Source: QHXM01 sp032160165 (GTDB lineage Bacteria > Acidobacteriota > Blastocatellia > Pyrinomonadales > Pyrinomonadaceae). From it: a stretch of DNA of 64,000 bases. The notes under the pieces are model-generated. The model did no database searches and was not told where the DNA came from. It was given only the letters and a program-made list of their open reading frames with translations. A program made the translations under genes and the position numbers. The DNA lies in contig JAVHWA010000124.1 of NCBI GenBank assembly GCA_032160165.1, positions 1 through 64,000 on the forward strand, given 5' to 3'. Positions 1 to 8,463 of this stretch are shown here, piece by piece; position 1 is the first letter of the stretch; each line of letters starts with the position of its first letter.

Positions 1-26
1 AGGGGCGGCCACGGAGTGCCGCCCCT
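1..26. repeat. Short perfect hairpin at the left edge
   Basis: A 9-base stem (AGGGGCGGC and GCCGCCCCT) closes an 8-base loop. No T-run follows it, so it is either a REP-like intergenic palindrome or the stem of a terminator for a gene lying to the left of the window. It stands about 110 bases before the first gene. Confidence 0.5.
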
Positions 27-136
27 ACAGAATTAGGACACTAAGCGCCGCGCTGGATATTTGCCTCATCAGTTAATCGCGCGAACCTTGAGGCCAGGGC
101 TGTCGTATCAGACTTCGGCAAATGAGAGGAGATTCT

Positions 137-736
137 ATGTTCTGCCCCCAATGTGGTTCGACCCATAGCGACGAAATCAAATTCTGCAAATTGTGCGGAG
201 CGAATCTGCAGGCCGTCCAGCAGGCAATGATATCGCGCGCTGCAAACGATAAGTTCGATTGGAGCAAGACCTGGGTGGCGGAGATGTTCATGTCAGAGGG
301 TGAGCGGAAACGGCGAAACGAGGAGCGCGACACTGAGCGCGGAATTACCCCGGAGGTCAAACGCTACGTCGAGATAAAGGCCGGCGTCATCACCGGGAGT
401 GTCGGCATTGCACTGATGATTTTTCTGAAGTTCTTTATGGAAGGTCTTATCCGCAGTGGAAAGATTCCCCCTGATGCGATAGAGATCCTCAATCGCATCT
501 GGATTGCCGGCGTGATACCGCTGTTTGTGGGAATCGCCCTCATTATCAATGGTGTCTTTGTCAGCAAGAAAATGGTGGAAGCGCGCAAACGGAGCGATGA
601 GGCCACAGCCAGGCTTGCGGAAGGCGGGCCGGTCCCGCGCAAACTGGGCTCGCCCGATACCACTGAGTTTGTGCCTGCTGGATTCAGCGTGACAGAAGAG
701 ACCACAAAACACCTTGGTGGTCCGGTGAGGAAGTAG
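137..736 (+). CDS. Zinc-ribbon protein with two membrane helices
   Basis: A small protein of about 199 residues that opens with a double-cysteine zinc ribbon (C3, C6, C17, C20; CPQC and CKLC). A polar linker follows, then two hydrophobic segments at roughly residues 78-104 and 115-140 and a hydrophilic tail. The zinc ribbon is of the kind found at the N-terminus of many uncharacterised bacterial membrane proteins. I chose the ATG at 137 over the one at 122 because an AGAGGAGA ribosome-binding site sits just before it and because the ribbon normally begins right at the N-terminus. It stands alone and converges with the next gene. No function can be assigned. Confidence 0.8.
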   Translation: MFCPQCGSTHSDEIKFCKLCGANLQAVQQAMISRAANDKFDWSKTWVAEMFMSEGERKRRNEERDTERGITPEVKRYVEIKAGVITGSVGIALMIFLKFFMEGLIRSGKIPPDAIEILNRIWIAGVIPLFVGIALIINGVFVSKKMVEARKRSDEATARLAEGGPVPRKLGSPDTTEFVPAGFSVTEETTKHLGGPVRK

Positions 737-790
737 TGATGTTTGCGTAGCAGCTTGATCGGGAACGCATAGTTCGACGGGCTTTTCCGA

Positions 791-1930
791 TTATGCCGCG
801 TGAGTGGGCACGCTCATGTCCACATCGAAAGGCACGTTCTCCACCGTCCTCTCTATCAGTCGATCAACTACCGCCTTCAGATCGTTCGTCTCTTCGAATA
901 CCTTCAACTGCTCATCAGCCGAGGTCCCGCGTTCGAGGATGGTGTGGACATGTTCGACTTCCTTGCGCGAGCCCAATCGGTCCACCACATCGTCGACGAA
1001 CTCGAGAAGCTCCATAATCAGATCGCGCGTAGGCACTTCTTTCTGTTTGCCAAAATCGATCATATTTCCGTCCAAACCATAGCGCACAGCTCGCCACTTG
1101 TTTTCCTGAATGAGCGCGCGTCGATAAAGGCGGAAGCCCAGATTGCGTTCGATCAATCCATCCAGTTTGGCAACGATTGCCTGGAAGAGGGCCGCGATCG
1201 CCACCGTGTCGTCAAGGCGCGTGGGTATATCGCAAACGCGGAACTCCAGCGTGGGAAATGTCGGGTGAGGGCGAATGTCCCACCAGATCTTCTTGGGATT
1301 GCTGATCGAATTGGTCTTGATCAATAAATCAACGTAACGTTGAAATGACTGGTAGGAATCGTAATAGTCTGGAATGTCGGTCCTGGGAAACTTTTTAAAA
1401 ACTTCAGACCGGTACGATTTCAGACCGGTGTTGATCCCCAGCCAGAACGGCGACGAGGTCGAGAGGGCCAGAACGTGCGGCAGGAAATAGCGGGCCGCGT
1501 TCATTATATGGATCTGCCGTTCGCGGTCGGCTACTCCAACGTGGACGTGCAACCCGAAAATCAACAACGAGCGCGCGACCATCTGTAGTTCTTCGATGAG
1601 AAGCGCGTAGTGAGGATCGTCGTAGATCTGCTGTTCTTTCCAGAGCGAGATCGGGTGCGTCGAGGCCGCTATGATCGCAAGGTCCTTTTTGCGCGCCAGC
1701 TTCGAGATAATGGCCCGCAGGCGCGTCAGATCGGTGCGTGCCTCGTCTATGTTCTTACAGATGCCTGTTCCCACCTCCACCTGCGACTGGATCATCTCGG
1801 GCTTGACCTGTTCCCCCAGGATCATCCTGCCTTCTTCGAGAATCTCCGAAACGTGCGAACGCAACTCGCGGGTGATCGGGTCAACGATCTGAAATTCCTC
1901 CTCGATGCCGAGCGTGAATGGATCGAACAT
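791..1930 (-). CDS. YbdK-type carboxylate-amine ligase (GCS2 family)
   Basis: This 379-residue protein belongs to the glutamate-cysteine ligase 2 (YbdK/COG2170) branch of the glutamine-synthetase-fold amidoligases, which join a carboxylate to an amine with ATP. The family's N-terminal metal-binding LGIEEEFQIV stretch is at residues 7-16, GLHVHVG is at 126-132, and EFRVCDIPT lies near residue 230. The length is normal for the family. Although YbdK has weak glutamate-cysteine ligase activity in E. coli, members outside enterobacteria often sit beside ATP-grasp ligases and probably make other amide bonds. Here a permuted ATP-grasp protein (2978-4345) and a RimK-like ATP-grasp protein (9668-10726) lie nearby. 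The true substrate is unknown. Confidence 0.88.
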   Translation of the reverse strand: MFDPFTLGIEEEFQIVDPITRELRSHVSEILEEGRMILGEQVKPEMIQSQVEVGTGICKNIDEARTDLTRLRAIISKLARKKDLAIIAASTHPISLWKEQQIYDDPHYALLIEELQMVARSLLIFGLHVHVGVADRERQIHIMNAARYFLPHVLALSTSSPFWLGINTGLKSYRSEVFKKFPRTDIPDYYDSYQSFQRYVDLLIKTNSISNPKKIWWDIRPHPTFPTLEFRVCDIPTRLDDTVAIAALFQAIVAKLDGLIERNLGFRLYRRALIQENKWRAVRYGLDGNMIDFGKQKEVPTRDLIMELLEFVDDVVDRLGSRKEVEHVHTILERGTSADEQLKVFEETNDLKAVVDRLIERTVENVPFDVDMSVPTHAA

Positions 1931-2011
1931 TGATCAGGTCTCCTTCGCTGTCTTCGTGACTGGCACGAATCATGGACTCAAATTGTAAGGTCGCCCTATG
2001 CTCGTCGGACT

Positions 2012-2563
2012 TTACGCATCATTCTCCATGTAGCCTAACGCCATTGCAATCGTGCGCCAGTTTGGCGTCTCTTTGCGCACTTTCTCATGCAGCAGATGGC
2101 GCCAGGCGTTCACCGGTGAAGCCCATGGGTTATACAGATCGAAATGAACTTCCCACTTCCCCGAACCGTCACCGCGGTAAAGTATATGTAACGATCCCTG
2201 ACCGGCCCCGCGTTCGACAAAGCCTCCGCTCATCCCGCGATGGCTCGCAAACCAGGTGGTAAATTCGCGGAGGCGTTCGAGGGTCGACCTGATAAAGGGC
2301 CAGGCATCGAAGTGCATACCGACGCCGCCCTCTCCGTATAAATTCTCAATTCGACAAACCGTGTCCCATAATTTGAGAGATTGAAAGCGCCGCAAGAGAA
2401 TCAAAAGCGCCTGCTGCTTATCGAACGCCAGCGAATCGAAAACTGTCTCGTCGTTTCCGCCCCCGTACATTCCTTCCAGCCTGCGGTTCAATGCCGCCCT
2501 GACCTTGTCGGGAAGTTGTCGCCAAGACACCTTGACCGTCAGCGCGGTTTGGGTCGCGGTCAC
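2012..2563 (-). CDS. Hypothetical protein coupled to PilZ protein
   Basis: I do not recognise this 183-residue soluble protein. It has no signal peptide or membrane segment and is rich in Trp and aromatic residues in its C-terminal half. It starts with GTG inside the stop region of the PilZ gene (a GTGA overlap), which indicates translational coupling, so the two products probably work together. Its place between a PilZ protein and a YbdK-like ligase is the only context. Confidence 0.75.
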   Translation of the reverse strand: MTATQTALTVKVSWRQLPDKVRAALNRRLEGMYGGGNDETVFDSLAFDKQQALLILLRRFQSLKLWDTVCRIENLYGEGGVGMHFDAWPFIRSTLERLREFTTWFASHRGMSGGFVERGAGQGSLHILYRGDGSGKWEVHFDLYNPWASPVNAWRHLLHEKVRKETPNWRTIAMALGYMENDA

Positions 2564-2898
2564 GGGGAAGGTAGTTCTCTCTGCATCAACTCGCGGTCTT
2601 TATCAGTCAATCCGTGAAAGCGCACACCTACACCGTGGCCAGGATTGCTATACATGACCTTGGCGTTGACTACGACCTGCTGCTCATCACTCAGCGGGAT
2701 ACGGATGGTCAGCACGGCGCCTTCGGGCAAAGGAGTTTGTGTCGTCATGTACAGGCCGCCCAAGCTGATGTCCTTCGTGCTCGCCACCCCGGTTGCATCC
2801 GCGCCGTTAAAATACACGTCGACTATTAGCCGGGAACGATCGTGCCGGCGACGGTCTTCCGGTCGCAGATTTGTTTGATCGTCAAACTCTTCAACCAC
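2560..2898 (-). CDS. PilZ domain protein (c-di-GMP receptor)
   Basis: A 112-residue single-domain PilZ protein. Both halves of the cyclic-di-GMP binding signature are present: RRHDR at residues 17-21 (RxxxR) and DISLGG at 43-48 ((D/N)xSxxG). The rest reads as a six-stranded beta barrel. PilZ proteins bind c-di-GMP and pass the signal to a partner. The gene overlaps the following unknown gene by four bases, making that protein the likely partner. Confidence 0.88.
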   Translation of the reverse strand: MVEEFDDQTNLRPEDRRRHDRSRLIVDVYFNGADATGVASTKDISLGGLYMTTQTPLPEGAVLTIRIPLSDEQQVVVNAKVMYSNPGHGVGVRFHGLTDKDRELMQRELPSP

Positions 2899-2977
2899 GT
2901 TCTCTGCCCCAGTCTATCGAAAGCTGTCAGAGCGAACTCATTGTACTCGATTGCGAAAGCAAATAAATCAATCCGAA

Positions 2978-4345
2978 TCACTTTTCACTGATAATAAAGG
3001 TCGGCACCATCCCTCCGCCGGAACTTACATTGGCGAGTTCGTTGAAAGAGAGTCTGGTGAAAGCGGACCCGACTTTACCATTAAATAGCAGCGGATCCAG
3101 ATCGACCAACTGTTCCGCGAATTCGATGGTCCCGTCCTCCAGCAATGCGGGGAAAACCTCGCGAGCCGTTGGGACGCGCTCCTGGACAAGATAATCTCTG
3201 TTTGCGAGCGCGCTTCGAATTCCTTCATTCCAAGCGATTTCATCGGTATTCCAGCCAATGTGTATTCCGTGGCCGCCATAGTCGTCGTTCGGCTTGAGAA
3301 CGAGGCGATCGCGCGTTGCCGCGATAAACTCGAGCAGGTCTATTTCCTCATCACGGTACACGCTCTTGCCGACTCGCACGCGGCGGGTCCAGGGAACGTG
3401 ATCCTTGATCGCTTCGCGCTCGACGTCAGTGAAGAGATGAGAGTGACGTTCGTCCGTCAACACAGCGAAGAGGGCTTTCTTGTGGACCAGTTTGGAACGG
3501 AAGCTGTTGACCATACAGATCGCGCCGGCGCGATACGCGTCCAGCAGCGCGGGGCTGTCCTTGATGACGGGGATGTATTCATTGACCAGCAGCCGCTTGT
3601 AAACGATATCGATCTCAAATTCCCCGGCGCGCAATCGACCTCGCTCGAACTCAAGATCCTCCGGTGAACAAATGAGTGATCGGTACCCTTCTCCTTCGAA
3701 GAAGTCCTTGAAGAGCTCGAACTCTTTTTGCGTGGGCCGGTCCTTAAGATCGACGATGGCAATCTGCGGCGCCCGATCGGGTTTGCGTCCAAGATATTCT
3801 TCATGGGCCCGAAGCAGCACATCGAGCATCTGGCCGCTTCCATGAAGACGCCTGAGGTTGTACTTTTCGGCGAAGCGACGCATCACCGGCAGCGCGGCGA
3901 AAATTTCGTAAGCGGCGTCGGCGTAAGCAATGCCGGCGGGACTCTCGCCATTGAGCTCTACGAAACTGTATGCATTATCGGTGAGAAAGGAATCGAGCCG
4001 CGCGGTAGGCGAGACTTCGCGGTAGCCGGGATCGATGCTGACCAGGTCCTTTTCCACATCAGTCAACCCGAGTTCTTCTAAGAGGACAGGGTCTTTCACG
4101 GCCGCGTCTTTTACCTTCTGAATCGCTCCCCAGATCGTTTCGCAGATAAGCGTCACGCGAGCGAAATCGGCTTCAGTCACGAAGTGCGGTCTCAGATATG
4201 GCGATAGACGACGTCCGCCGAAGATGAGCTTCGCCCGTTCCAGTCCCTCGTCGAGCATGACTCGCGAGGATTCAGCGAGATCGTCCTGCGCCAGGAGGTC
4301 GTGGTAATAGGAAACTGCATCGTGCAGCATGGCAGTCCGCGTCAT
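2978..4345 (-). CDS. Circularly permuted ATP-grasp ligase-like protein
   Basis: A 455-residue protein of the preATP-grasp/circularly permuted ATP-grasp type (related to COG2308 and glutathionylspermidine synthase). Visible features are ELNGESPAG at residues 130-138, a MVNSFRSKLVHKKAL stretch near 278-292 that matches the family's 'N...K' segment, and a glycine-rich nucleotide-binding loop KPNDDYGGHG at 351-360. Enzymes of this fold make an acyl phosphate with ATP and join it to an amine. It is transcribed with, and upstream of, the PilZ/unknown pair and the YbdK-like ligase, which suggests a joint amide-forming pathway. The substrate cannot be read from the sequence. Confidence 0.8.
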   Translation of the reverse strand: MTRTAMLHDAVSYYHDLLAQDDLAESSRVMLDEGLERAKLIFGGRRLSPYLRPHFVTEADFARVTLICETIWGAIQKVKDAAVKDPVLLEELGLTDVEKDLVSIDPGYREVSPTARLDSFLTDNAYSFVELNGESPAGIAYADAAYEIFAALPVMRRFAEKYNLRRLHGSGQMLDVLLRAHEEYLGRKPDRAPQIAIVDLKDRPTQKEFELFKDFFEGEGYRSLICSPEDLEFERGRLRAGEFEIDIVYKRLLVNEYIPVIKDSPALLDAYRAGAICMVNSFRSKLVHKKALFAVLTDERHSHLFTDVEREAIKDHVPWTRRVRVGKSVYRDEEIDLLEFIAATRDRLVLKPNDDYGGHGIHIGWNTDEIAWNEGIRSALANRDYLVQERVPTAREVFPALLEDGTIEFAEQLVDLDPLLFNGKVGSAFTRLSFNELANVSSGGGMVPTFIISEK

Positions 4346-4532
4346 CTTCCTGATGAATGATAAAGATTAGAGAGCTATTGGGTGGGGCTAGAGTAGCACA
4401 GTTTGATGCGACGCTGCCAAAGTGAGAGGTAGTGAGGGGTCAGTTCAGAGATAGCGTCTGACAGATCTTAGGGAGGTTGTTCGAGCTCAGACGTAGCGTC
4501 GAGCGCGCTGCGCCGAGGCCCGCCGGCCTCGC

Positions 4533-6230
4533 CTACTTCTCCGGATGGACGGTGATCTCAACCTGCTTCTTCTCCCGCACGACACCTAGCAGGAGCTTTT
4601 GCGCGCCGGCAGTTTTCACAGCGGCTGTCCAGGAGGAGCGCCCCAGCAATTTTCCGTCGATAGTCTCGATAACGTCGAAGACCTGCAGGCCAGACCGCGC
4701 GGCCGAACTATCGGGATCGACAAACACCACCAGCAATCCGCCGCGGGCGCCAAGATGCGTCGCAGCCTTACTGGACAGCAATACTGTTTCCAGCCCGCGG
4801 GCGAGTGTGGGCACTGATACGCGCCCTGGGAATGCGAAGGCGTAGGTCTCCGCCATCCGCATCGCTCGCGCAGGACTCAATGCTTCGCTGAGTTTGACGG
4901 GAACAACCATTGACTTGAATCGAAATACGTTGGGCGCAGCAGTCGACGGAGGAGTCGGTTGCGGTGTATACGTCGCCGGCGGAGATGAAGGCATCATAGG
5001 AGCCGATGGTGTTTGACCGCGAAAGAGTGTGAATTTGGCCGTCGCGCCGCTGCCGACCTCGTTGAGCACGAAGGAAAAGTCTTCAGCGTTCTTAATGTCA
5101 AAGTCGTTGACGCGTACGATCACATCGCCCGCTCGGAGGTCCGCATGAGCAGCAGGCGTTCCCGGGGCGACCGAAGTCAAAAGAATGCCGCCCGGCGATC
5201 CCTTTAATGCCGCGGCCTCAGGCGGGGTCCAGCCACTGACATAAAACGTCTCGAGCGAGGTCGTGGCCACAGGCTCTCCGCGCACTCCCAGCCAGGGACG
5301 AGGCACACTTGCCTGCCGCGTCAGCACACGCGCGGCCGCGCGTCGAACCACCGCTGCCGGAATCAAGCGCGCCGCTCCGTCATTGCTGGCCTCAACAATG
5401 CCGACGGCCTGGCCGGCCTCGTTGAGAGCAACTCCCCCTACAATCGCTGAAGACAGATTTGGAGCTTTGATTGTGAGTCGAATAATGCGACCCGTCGAAG
5501 TGCGAGTGATTTCCGCGATCTTGCCTTCGATCTCGCCTACTCGCATCGAAACGACCGATTGGGTAGAACTGGGTTCTTTAGCCACGCGGACCGGCGCGAA
5601 CAAACGAATCGATTGGCCCACGGCGAGCTGCGATTCATCCGCATCGTTCAGGACGGGAACATCGAGGCCTGCAATCTTCAAGAGCGAGAGTCCTGATTCG
5701 CTATCGAGCCCGACGTATTTGGCAGTCGATTGTTTTCCGCTCGAATGAACAACTACAAATCCTGATCCCAACGGAGCCAGTGCCATTGGACTTGTCGATG
5801 CGAGGGGCGCCATTTGCGACGGGGCGCCCAGCTGATTCGGGGCCTGGGGCCGGCGTACGGGTGAAAAGAATGACGAGGCCTCGACCTCCGCTTCCGCCTG
5901 CGGAAGACGCGCGACCACACTTTGCCCATCACCCAAAACGAACCCTGCGATAATGCTGGTCACTGCGTTTGCAGCAGTGACTATCTGATCATCGGCCATT
6001 GAGACGGCTTCTCCGTTGCGCTGAAGCAGTGCCAGCGCTTTTATGCCGTTCAATCGATGAACAACGGTAACAACTTGCGACGATTGCCTGCCGGATGATT
6101 CGACTTGTACGCCGGCGCGTTGAGGCGCCTGCGGCGCCGCCGGCGTGGTTGCTTGCGCGAAGACGGCGCTACAGCCGGCGCCCAGGAGCGCAGCCACGAA
6201 ACAAATCCTATTTATGGTTCTGTATTGCAC
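4533..6230 (-). CDS. HtrA/DegP-like pseudoprotease with two PDZ domains
   Basis: A 565-residue exported protein with an N-terminal signal sequence (about residues 1-26), a trypsin-like HtrA fold (about 50-305) and two PDZ domains (about 312-405 and 470-560). All three catalytic positions appear to be lost. The His motif TNxHV reads IVTAANAV (83-90), the Asp motif TDLAVL reads SGLSLL (179-184), and the Ser motif GNSGGP reads AIVGGV (262-267). The surrounding fold motifs (KYVGLDSESG, NEAGQAVGIV) are kept, so this is a maintained but inactive protease. It is the last gene of a sigma factor / anti-sigma factor operon and follows the anti-sigma gene by 35 bases, the place where MucD or DegS-type proteases act in other bacteria. 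A chaperone or sensor role in the periplasm is an inference. Confidence 0.85.
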   Translation of the reverse strand: MQYRTINRICFVAALLGAGCSAVFAQATTPAAPQAPQRAGVQVESSGRQSSQVVTVVHRLNGIKALALLQRNGEAVSMADDQIVTAANAVTSIIAGFVLGDGQSVVARLPQAEAEVEASSFFSPVRRPQAPNQLGAPSQMAPLASTSPMALAPLGSGFVVVHSSGKQSTAKYVGLDSESGLSLLKIAGLDVPVLNDADESQLAVGQSIRLFAPVRVAKEPSSTQSVVSMRVGEIEGKIAEITRTSTGRIIRLTIKAPNLSSAIVGGVALNEAGQAVGIVEASNDGAARLIPAAVVRRAAARVLTRQASVPRPWLGVRGEPVATTSLETFYVSGWTPPEAAALKGSPGGILLTSVAPGTPAAHADLRAGDVIVRVNDFDIKNAEDFSFVLNEVGSGATAKFTLFRGQTPSAPMMPSSPPATYTPQPTPPSTAAPNVFRFKSMVVPVKLSEALSPARAMRMAETYAFAFPGRVSVPTLARGLETVLLSSKAATHLGARGGLLVVFVDPDSSAARSGLQVFDVIETIDGKLLGRSSWTAAVKTAGAQKLLLGVVREKKQVEITVHPEK

Positions 6231-6265
6231 GATGACGGACTCCGACTGGTGTTGCGTATCCTTGA

Positions 6266-7099
6266 TTACCAGATTCCCTGCGACGACGCCGGGTGGAAAC
6301 CAACTCGCCCGGTAAGATCCTGAGAGCCGAAGATCACTGGCTCAAGTGTCACGCTTCGTCGTCCTCCGCTCCGGTCATCGAGGAACACTCTCACTGGTTG
6401 AGACGACGAGCGCACAGGCAATTCAACCAATGGATTGTTTGATGTTGAAGAAAATTGCGCGCCGGGCAAAGCCCTGATCTGCGGCGCGGGCCTGACTGCC
6501 TCTTCGTGTGTTTCGATTTGTGTAGCGCCGTCATCTGACGGTTTTACGCGGCGGCCCTCCCTGTTGGCCGAAGCCACAGTTTGGCGAGCGGTGACGCCGG
6601 CGGGCGCCATGCGACTCGGTCCGGGGCCGGCGCTTTCACCAGAAGACGACGTTTGGGCCGTTGCTGACTCGGGCGCACTCGTTGGGACCGTCGGGGTAAC
6701 GACAGGCTCGGCACCTTGTGGAGCCTTTTCGCCACCGGCAACGGCGGGGGGACTAGCGATTGATTGTGGTTTGAATTGATTGTAGAGGACAACTGCCGCT
6801 ACCAGCAGAGCGAACGACGCGGCCAACGCGAGCGCGGGTGCGCTTGCGATGAACGAGCGAAACGAGAAACGGTGATTACCGCCGTTTCCAGCAGCGGCGA
6901 GTCGGGCGCGCAGCCGAAAGTCGAAATCCGCCGGGGCGGCCACCGGGTCAAGACTTCCCATCAGCTTTCGTAGCGATAGGCGCTCGTCATAGAACGCGCC
7001 ACATAGCAAACACGCATCGACGTGCGCGCGTGCCGCATCGCTCAAGCGTGCGCCCGGTTCGAGCTCTTCAATCTCAGTTCGGCAAAGTTGGCAATTCAT
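6266..7099 (-). CDS. Membrane anti-sigma factor with zinc finger
   Basis: A 277-residue protein with an N-terminal zf-HC2 anti-sigma domain (C3, C6, H26, C30, C33; the HVDACLLC core is clear). One membrane helix follows at about 86-107, then a long Pro/Ala/Ser-rich region and a short ordered C-terminus, probably in the periplasm. It is expected to hold the ECF sigma factor encoded 19 bases upstream and to release it when the periplasmic part receives a signal. The inactive HtrA-like protein encoded immediately downstream may bind this periplasmic part. Confidence 0.88.
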   Translation of the reverse strand: MNCQLCRTEIEELEPGARLSDAARAHVDACLLCGAFYDERLSLRKLMGSLDPVAAPADFDFRLRARLAAAGNGGNHRFSFRSFIASAPALALAASFALLVAAVVLYNQFKPQSIASPPAVAGGEKAPQGAEPVVTPTVPTSAPESATAQTSSSGESAGPGPSRMAPAGVTARQTVASANREGRRVKPSDDGATQIETHEEAVRPAPQIRALPGAQFSSTSNNPLVELPVRSSSQPVRVFLDDRSGGRRSVTLEPVIFGSQDLTGRVGFHPASSQGIW

Positions 7100-7118
7100 G
7101 GTATTCCCTTGCTCCTAC

Positions 7119-7790
7119 TCACAAATAGGCACTCAGCTTGTCCCGCAAAAATCCGCGGGCCCGGCTGATTCGCGACTTCACAGTGCCCTCGCTCGTTTCA
7201 AGAATTCGCGCAATTTCCTCGTAGCTCTTGCCTTCGACGTCGCGCAGGACTATGGGCGCGCGATACTTTTCGGGCAGCGTTCCAATAGCTCGAGCGACGG
7301 CCGTCTTCCTTTCCGTATCGACCAGCACGGCATCCTGCAGCGGTCCCAGGTCAGGCGGATTGAACTCCCGCGCCTCCTGTCCTTCGGTCTGCTGAAAGAA
7401 ACCGGTCAACGATACGAGACGGCGTCGTTTACGCTTCCGCAGTTCGCTGATCGCCAGATTGGTGGCGATCCGATATATGTAAGTCGAGAACGCGTAATTG
7501 GTCTGGTAGCGGTCAGCCGCCTGATAGACGCGCACGAACGTCTCTTGTGCCATGTCGATTGCGCCGTCATAGTCGTTGAGCATTCGGTAAATGTAACCGG
7601 TTATCTGATTGCGATAGCGGCCAACCAACTCGGCGAAGGCCGCCTCGTCGCCGGTGCGCGTCGCTTCCAGCAGCGCGTGATCTGTTAATGGTTGATCGGC
7701 CACGACTGTTTGCGGCACAGCCGTGCCGAAACGCAGATCATCTATTGAAGTCAGCGTGCTCATTAAGGCAGGAAGGCTCTGAGCATCCAC
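7119..7790 (-). CDS. RNA polymerase ECF sigma factor (RpoE-like)
   Basis: A sigma-70 family ECF factor with region 2 (AFAELVGRYRNQ, then DMAQETFVRVYQ) and region 4 (LPEKYRAPIVLRDVEGKSYE, then GTVKSRISRAR). About 35 unconserved residues precede region 2. A second ATG at 7763 gives a more typical N-terminus, and neither ATG has a clear ribosome-binding site, so the start is open. It heads an operon with its anti-sigma factor and an HtrA-like pseudoprotease. An ECF-type promoter candidate lies about 100 bases upstream, consistent with self-activation. Confidence 0.9.
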   Translation of the reverse strand: MDAQSLPALMSTLTSIDDLRFGTAVPQTVVADQPLTDHALLEATRTGDEAAFAELVGRYRNQITGYIYRMLNDYDGAIDMAQETFVRVYQAADRYQTNYAFSTYIYRIATNLAISELRKRKRRRLVSLTGFFQQTEGQEAREFNPPDLGPLQDAVLVDTERKTAVARAIGTLPEKYRAPIVLRDVEGKSYEEIARILETSEGTVKSRISRARGFLRDKLSAYL

Positions 7791-7891
7791 GGGTTGATAT
7801 CTTTCACCGCTAAATCAGGCTTTTCCGCGGACGTCGTCTGGTCCTGTATATCCGGCTCACGAGTATACACCGACAACCGCCCGCAGTCGGA

Positions 7892-7918
7892 TACACGCCG
7901 GCTATACAGCATAGTTCC
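7892..7918 (-). promoter_or_regulatory. Candidate ECF-type promoter of the sigma operon
   Basis: Reading leftward there is a GGAAC box (7918-7914), a 16-base spacer and CGTGTA (7897-7892). GGAAC as a -35 element is typical of RpoE-like ECF sigma factors, and many such genes transcribe themselves. This is a pattern match only. Confidence 0.4.
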
Positions 7919-8009
7919 CAAAAGTTCGAATGATTCGGGGAGGAGAAGCGAAAACGCAGGGTTCGAAAGCGCCGAGTGCGACGGACTCGCGCGAGCCGCC
8001 ATTTTGAGG

Positions 8010-8447
8010 CTATTCGTTGAGGTTATCCAGGGCCACAAATTTCCAGCCCGTTCTGGTCAAACGAAAATGATAGATGACGACGTCGTCTCCCGCCTCGTTG
8101 GGACAGGCGACGCTGGCGCGCGTCGGCTTTGCGGTCTCGATCTCGGGTTCTTTGTTCGCAAAGCACGCGGCGGCGTTGGTTTGCTCATTGAAAATCTGCC
8201 GATACCGCCGAAGGAATTCCGGCTTTGTTCGAATTTTCCGGATGCCATAGGACATGTCAACGGGAAAGCTGGACAGATTGGCTGCCACCTGCCGATTGCC
8301 GCTGACTATCGCCGTCTTAAAACTTTTCCAGAAGCTTTGTATAGCCTCATCGCTCCGGCCGCCCTGCCCACGTACGGCGGGCCAGGCTATCACGTTCATA
8401 ACAACGAGGAGCGCCAGGGCCTTGATTGGTTTTGTTCTGAGTTCCAT
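8010..8447 (-). CDS. Small exported protein of unknown function
   Basis: About 145 residues starting at the ATG at 8447, which gives a signal peptide (MELRTKPIKALALLVVMN and a cleavage region ending AVRGQ). A longer reading from 8531 would put a basic, unconserved stretch before the signal and overlap the upstream gene. The mature part looks like a small alpha/beta fold such as the NTF2/DUF4440 kind (a helical SFWKSFKTAIVSGN opening and a final GWKFVALDNL strand), but I cannot place it firmly. It follows the gene at 8464-9363 closely and is probably cotranscribed. Confidence 0.65.
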   Translation of the reverse strand: MELRTKPIKALALLVVMNVIAWPAVRGQGGRSDEAIQSFWKSFKTAIVSGNRQVAANLSSFPVDMSYGIRKIRTKPEFLRRYRQIFNEQTNAAACFANKEPEIETAKPTRASVACPNEAGDDVVIYHFRLTRTGWKFVALDNLNE

Positions 8448-8463
8448 CGAGAGGGCGTAGCAA

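Noticed and set aside
4533..6230. Active DegP-type serine protease
   Set aside because: None of the three catalytic residues is present at the expected places.
7098..7688. Long plus-strand frame opposite the sigma factor gene
   Set aside because: It mirrors the coding sequence of a clear ECF sigma factor, has no domain and no ribosome-binding site.
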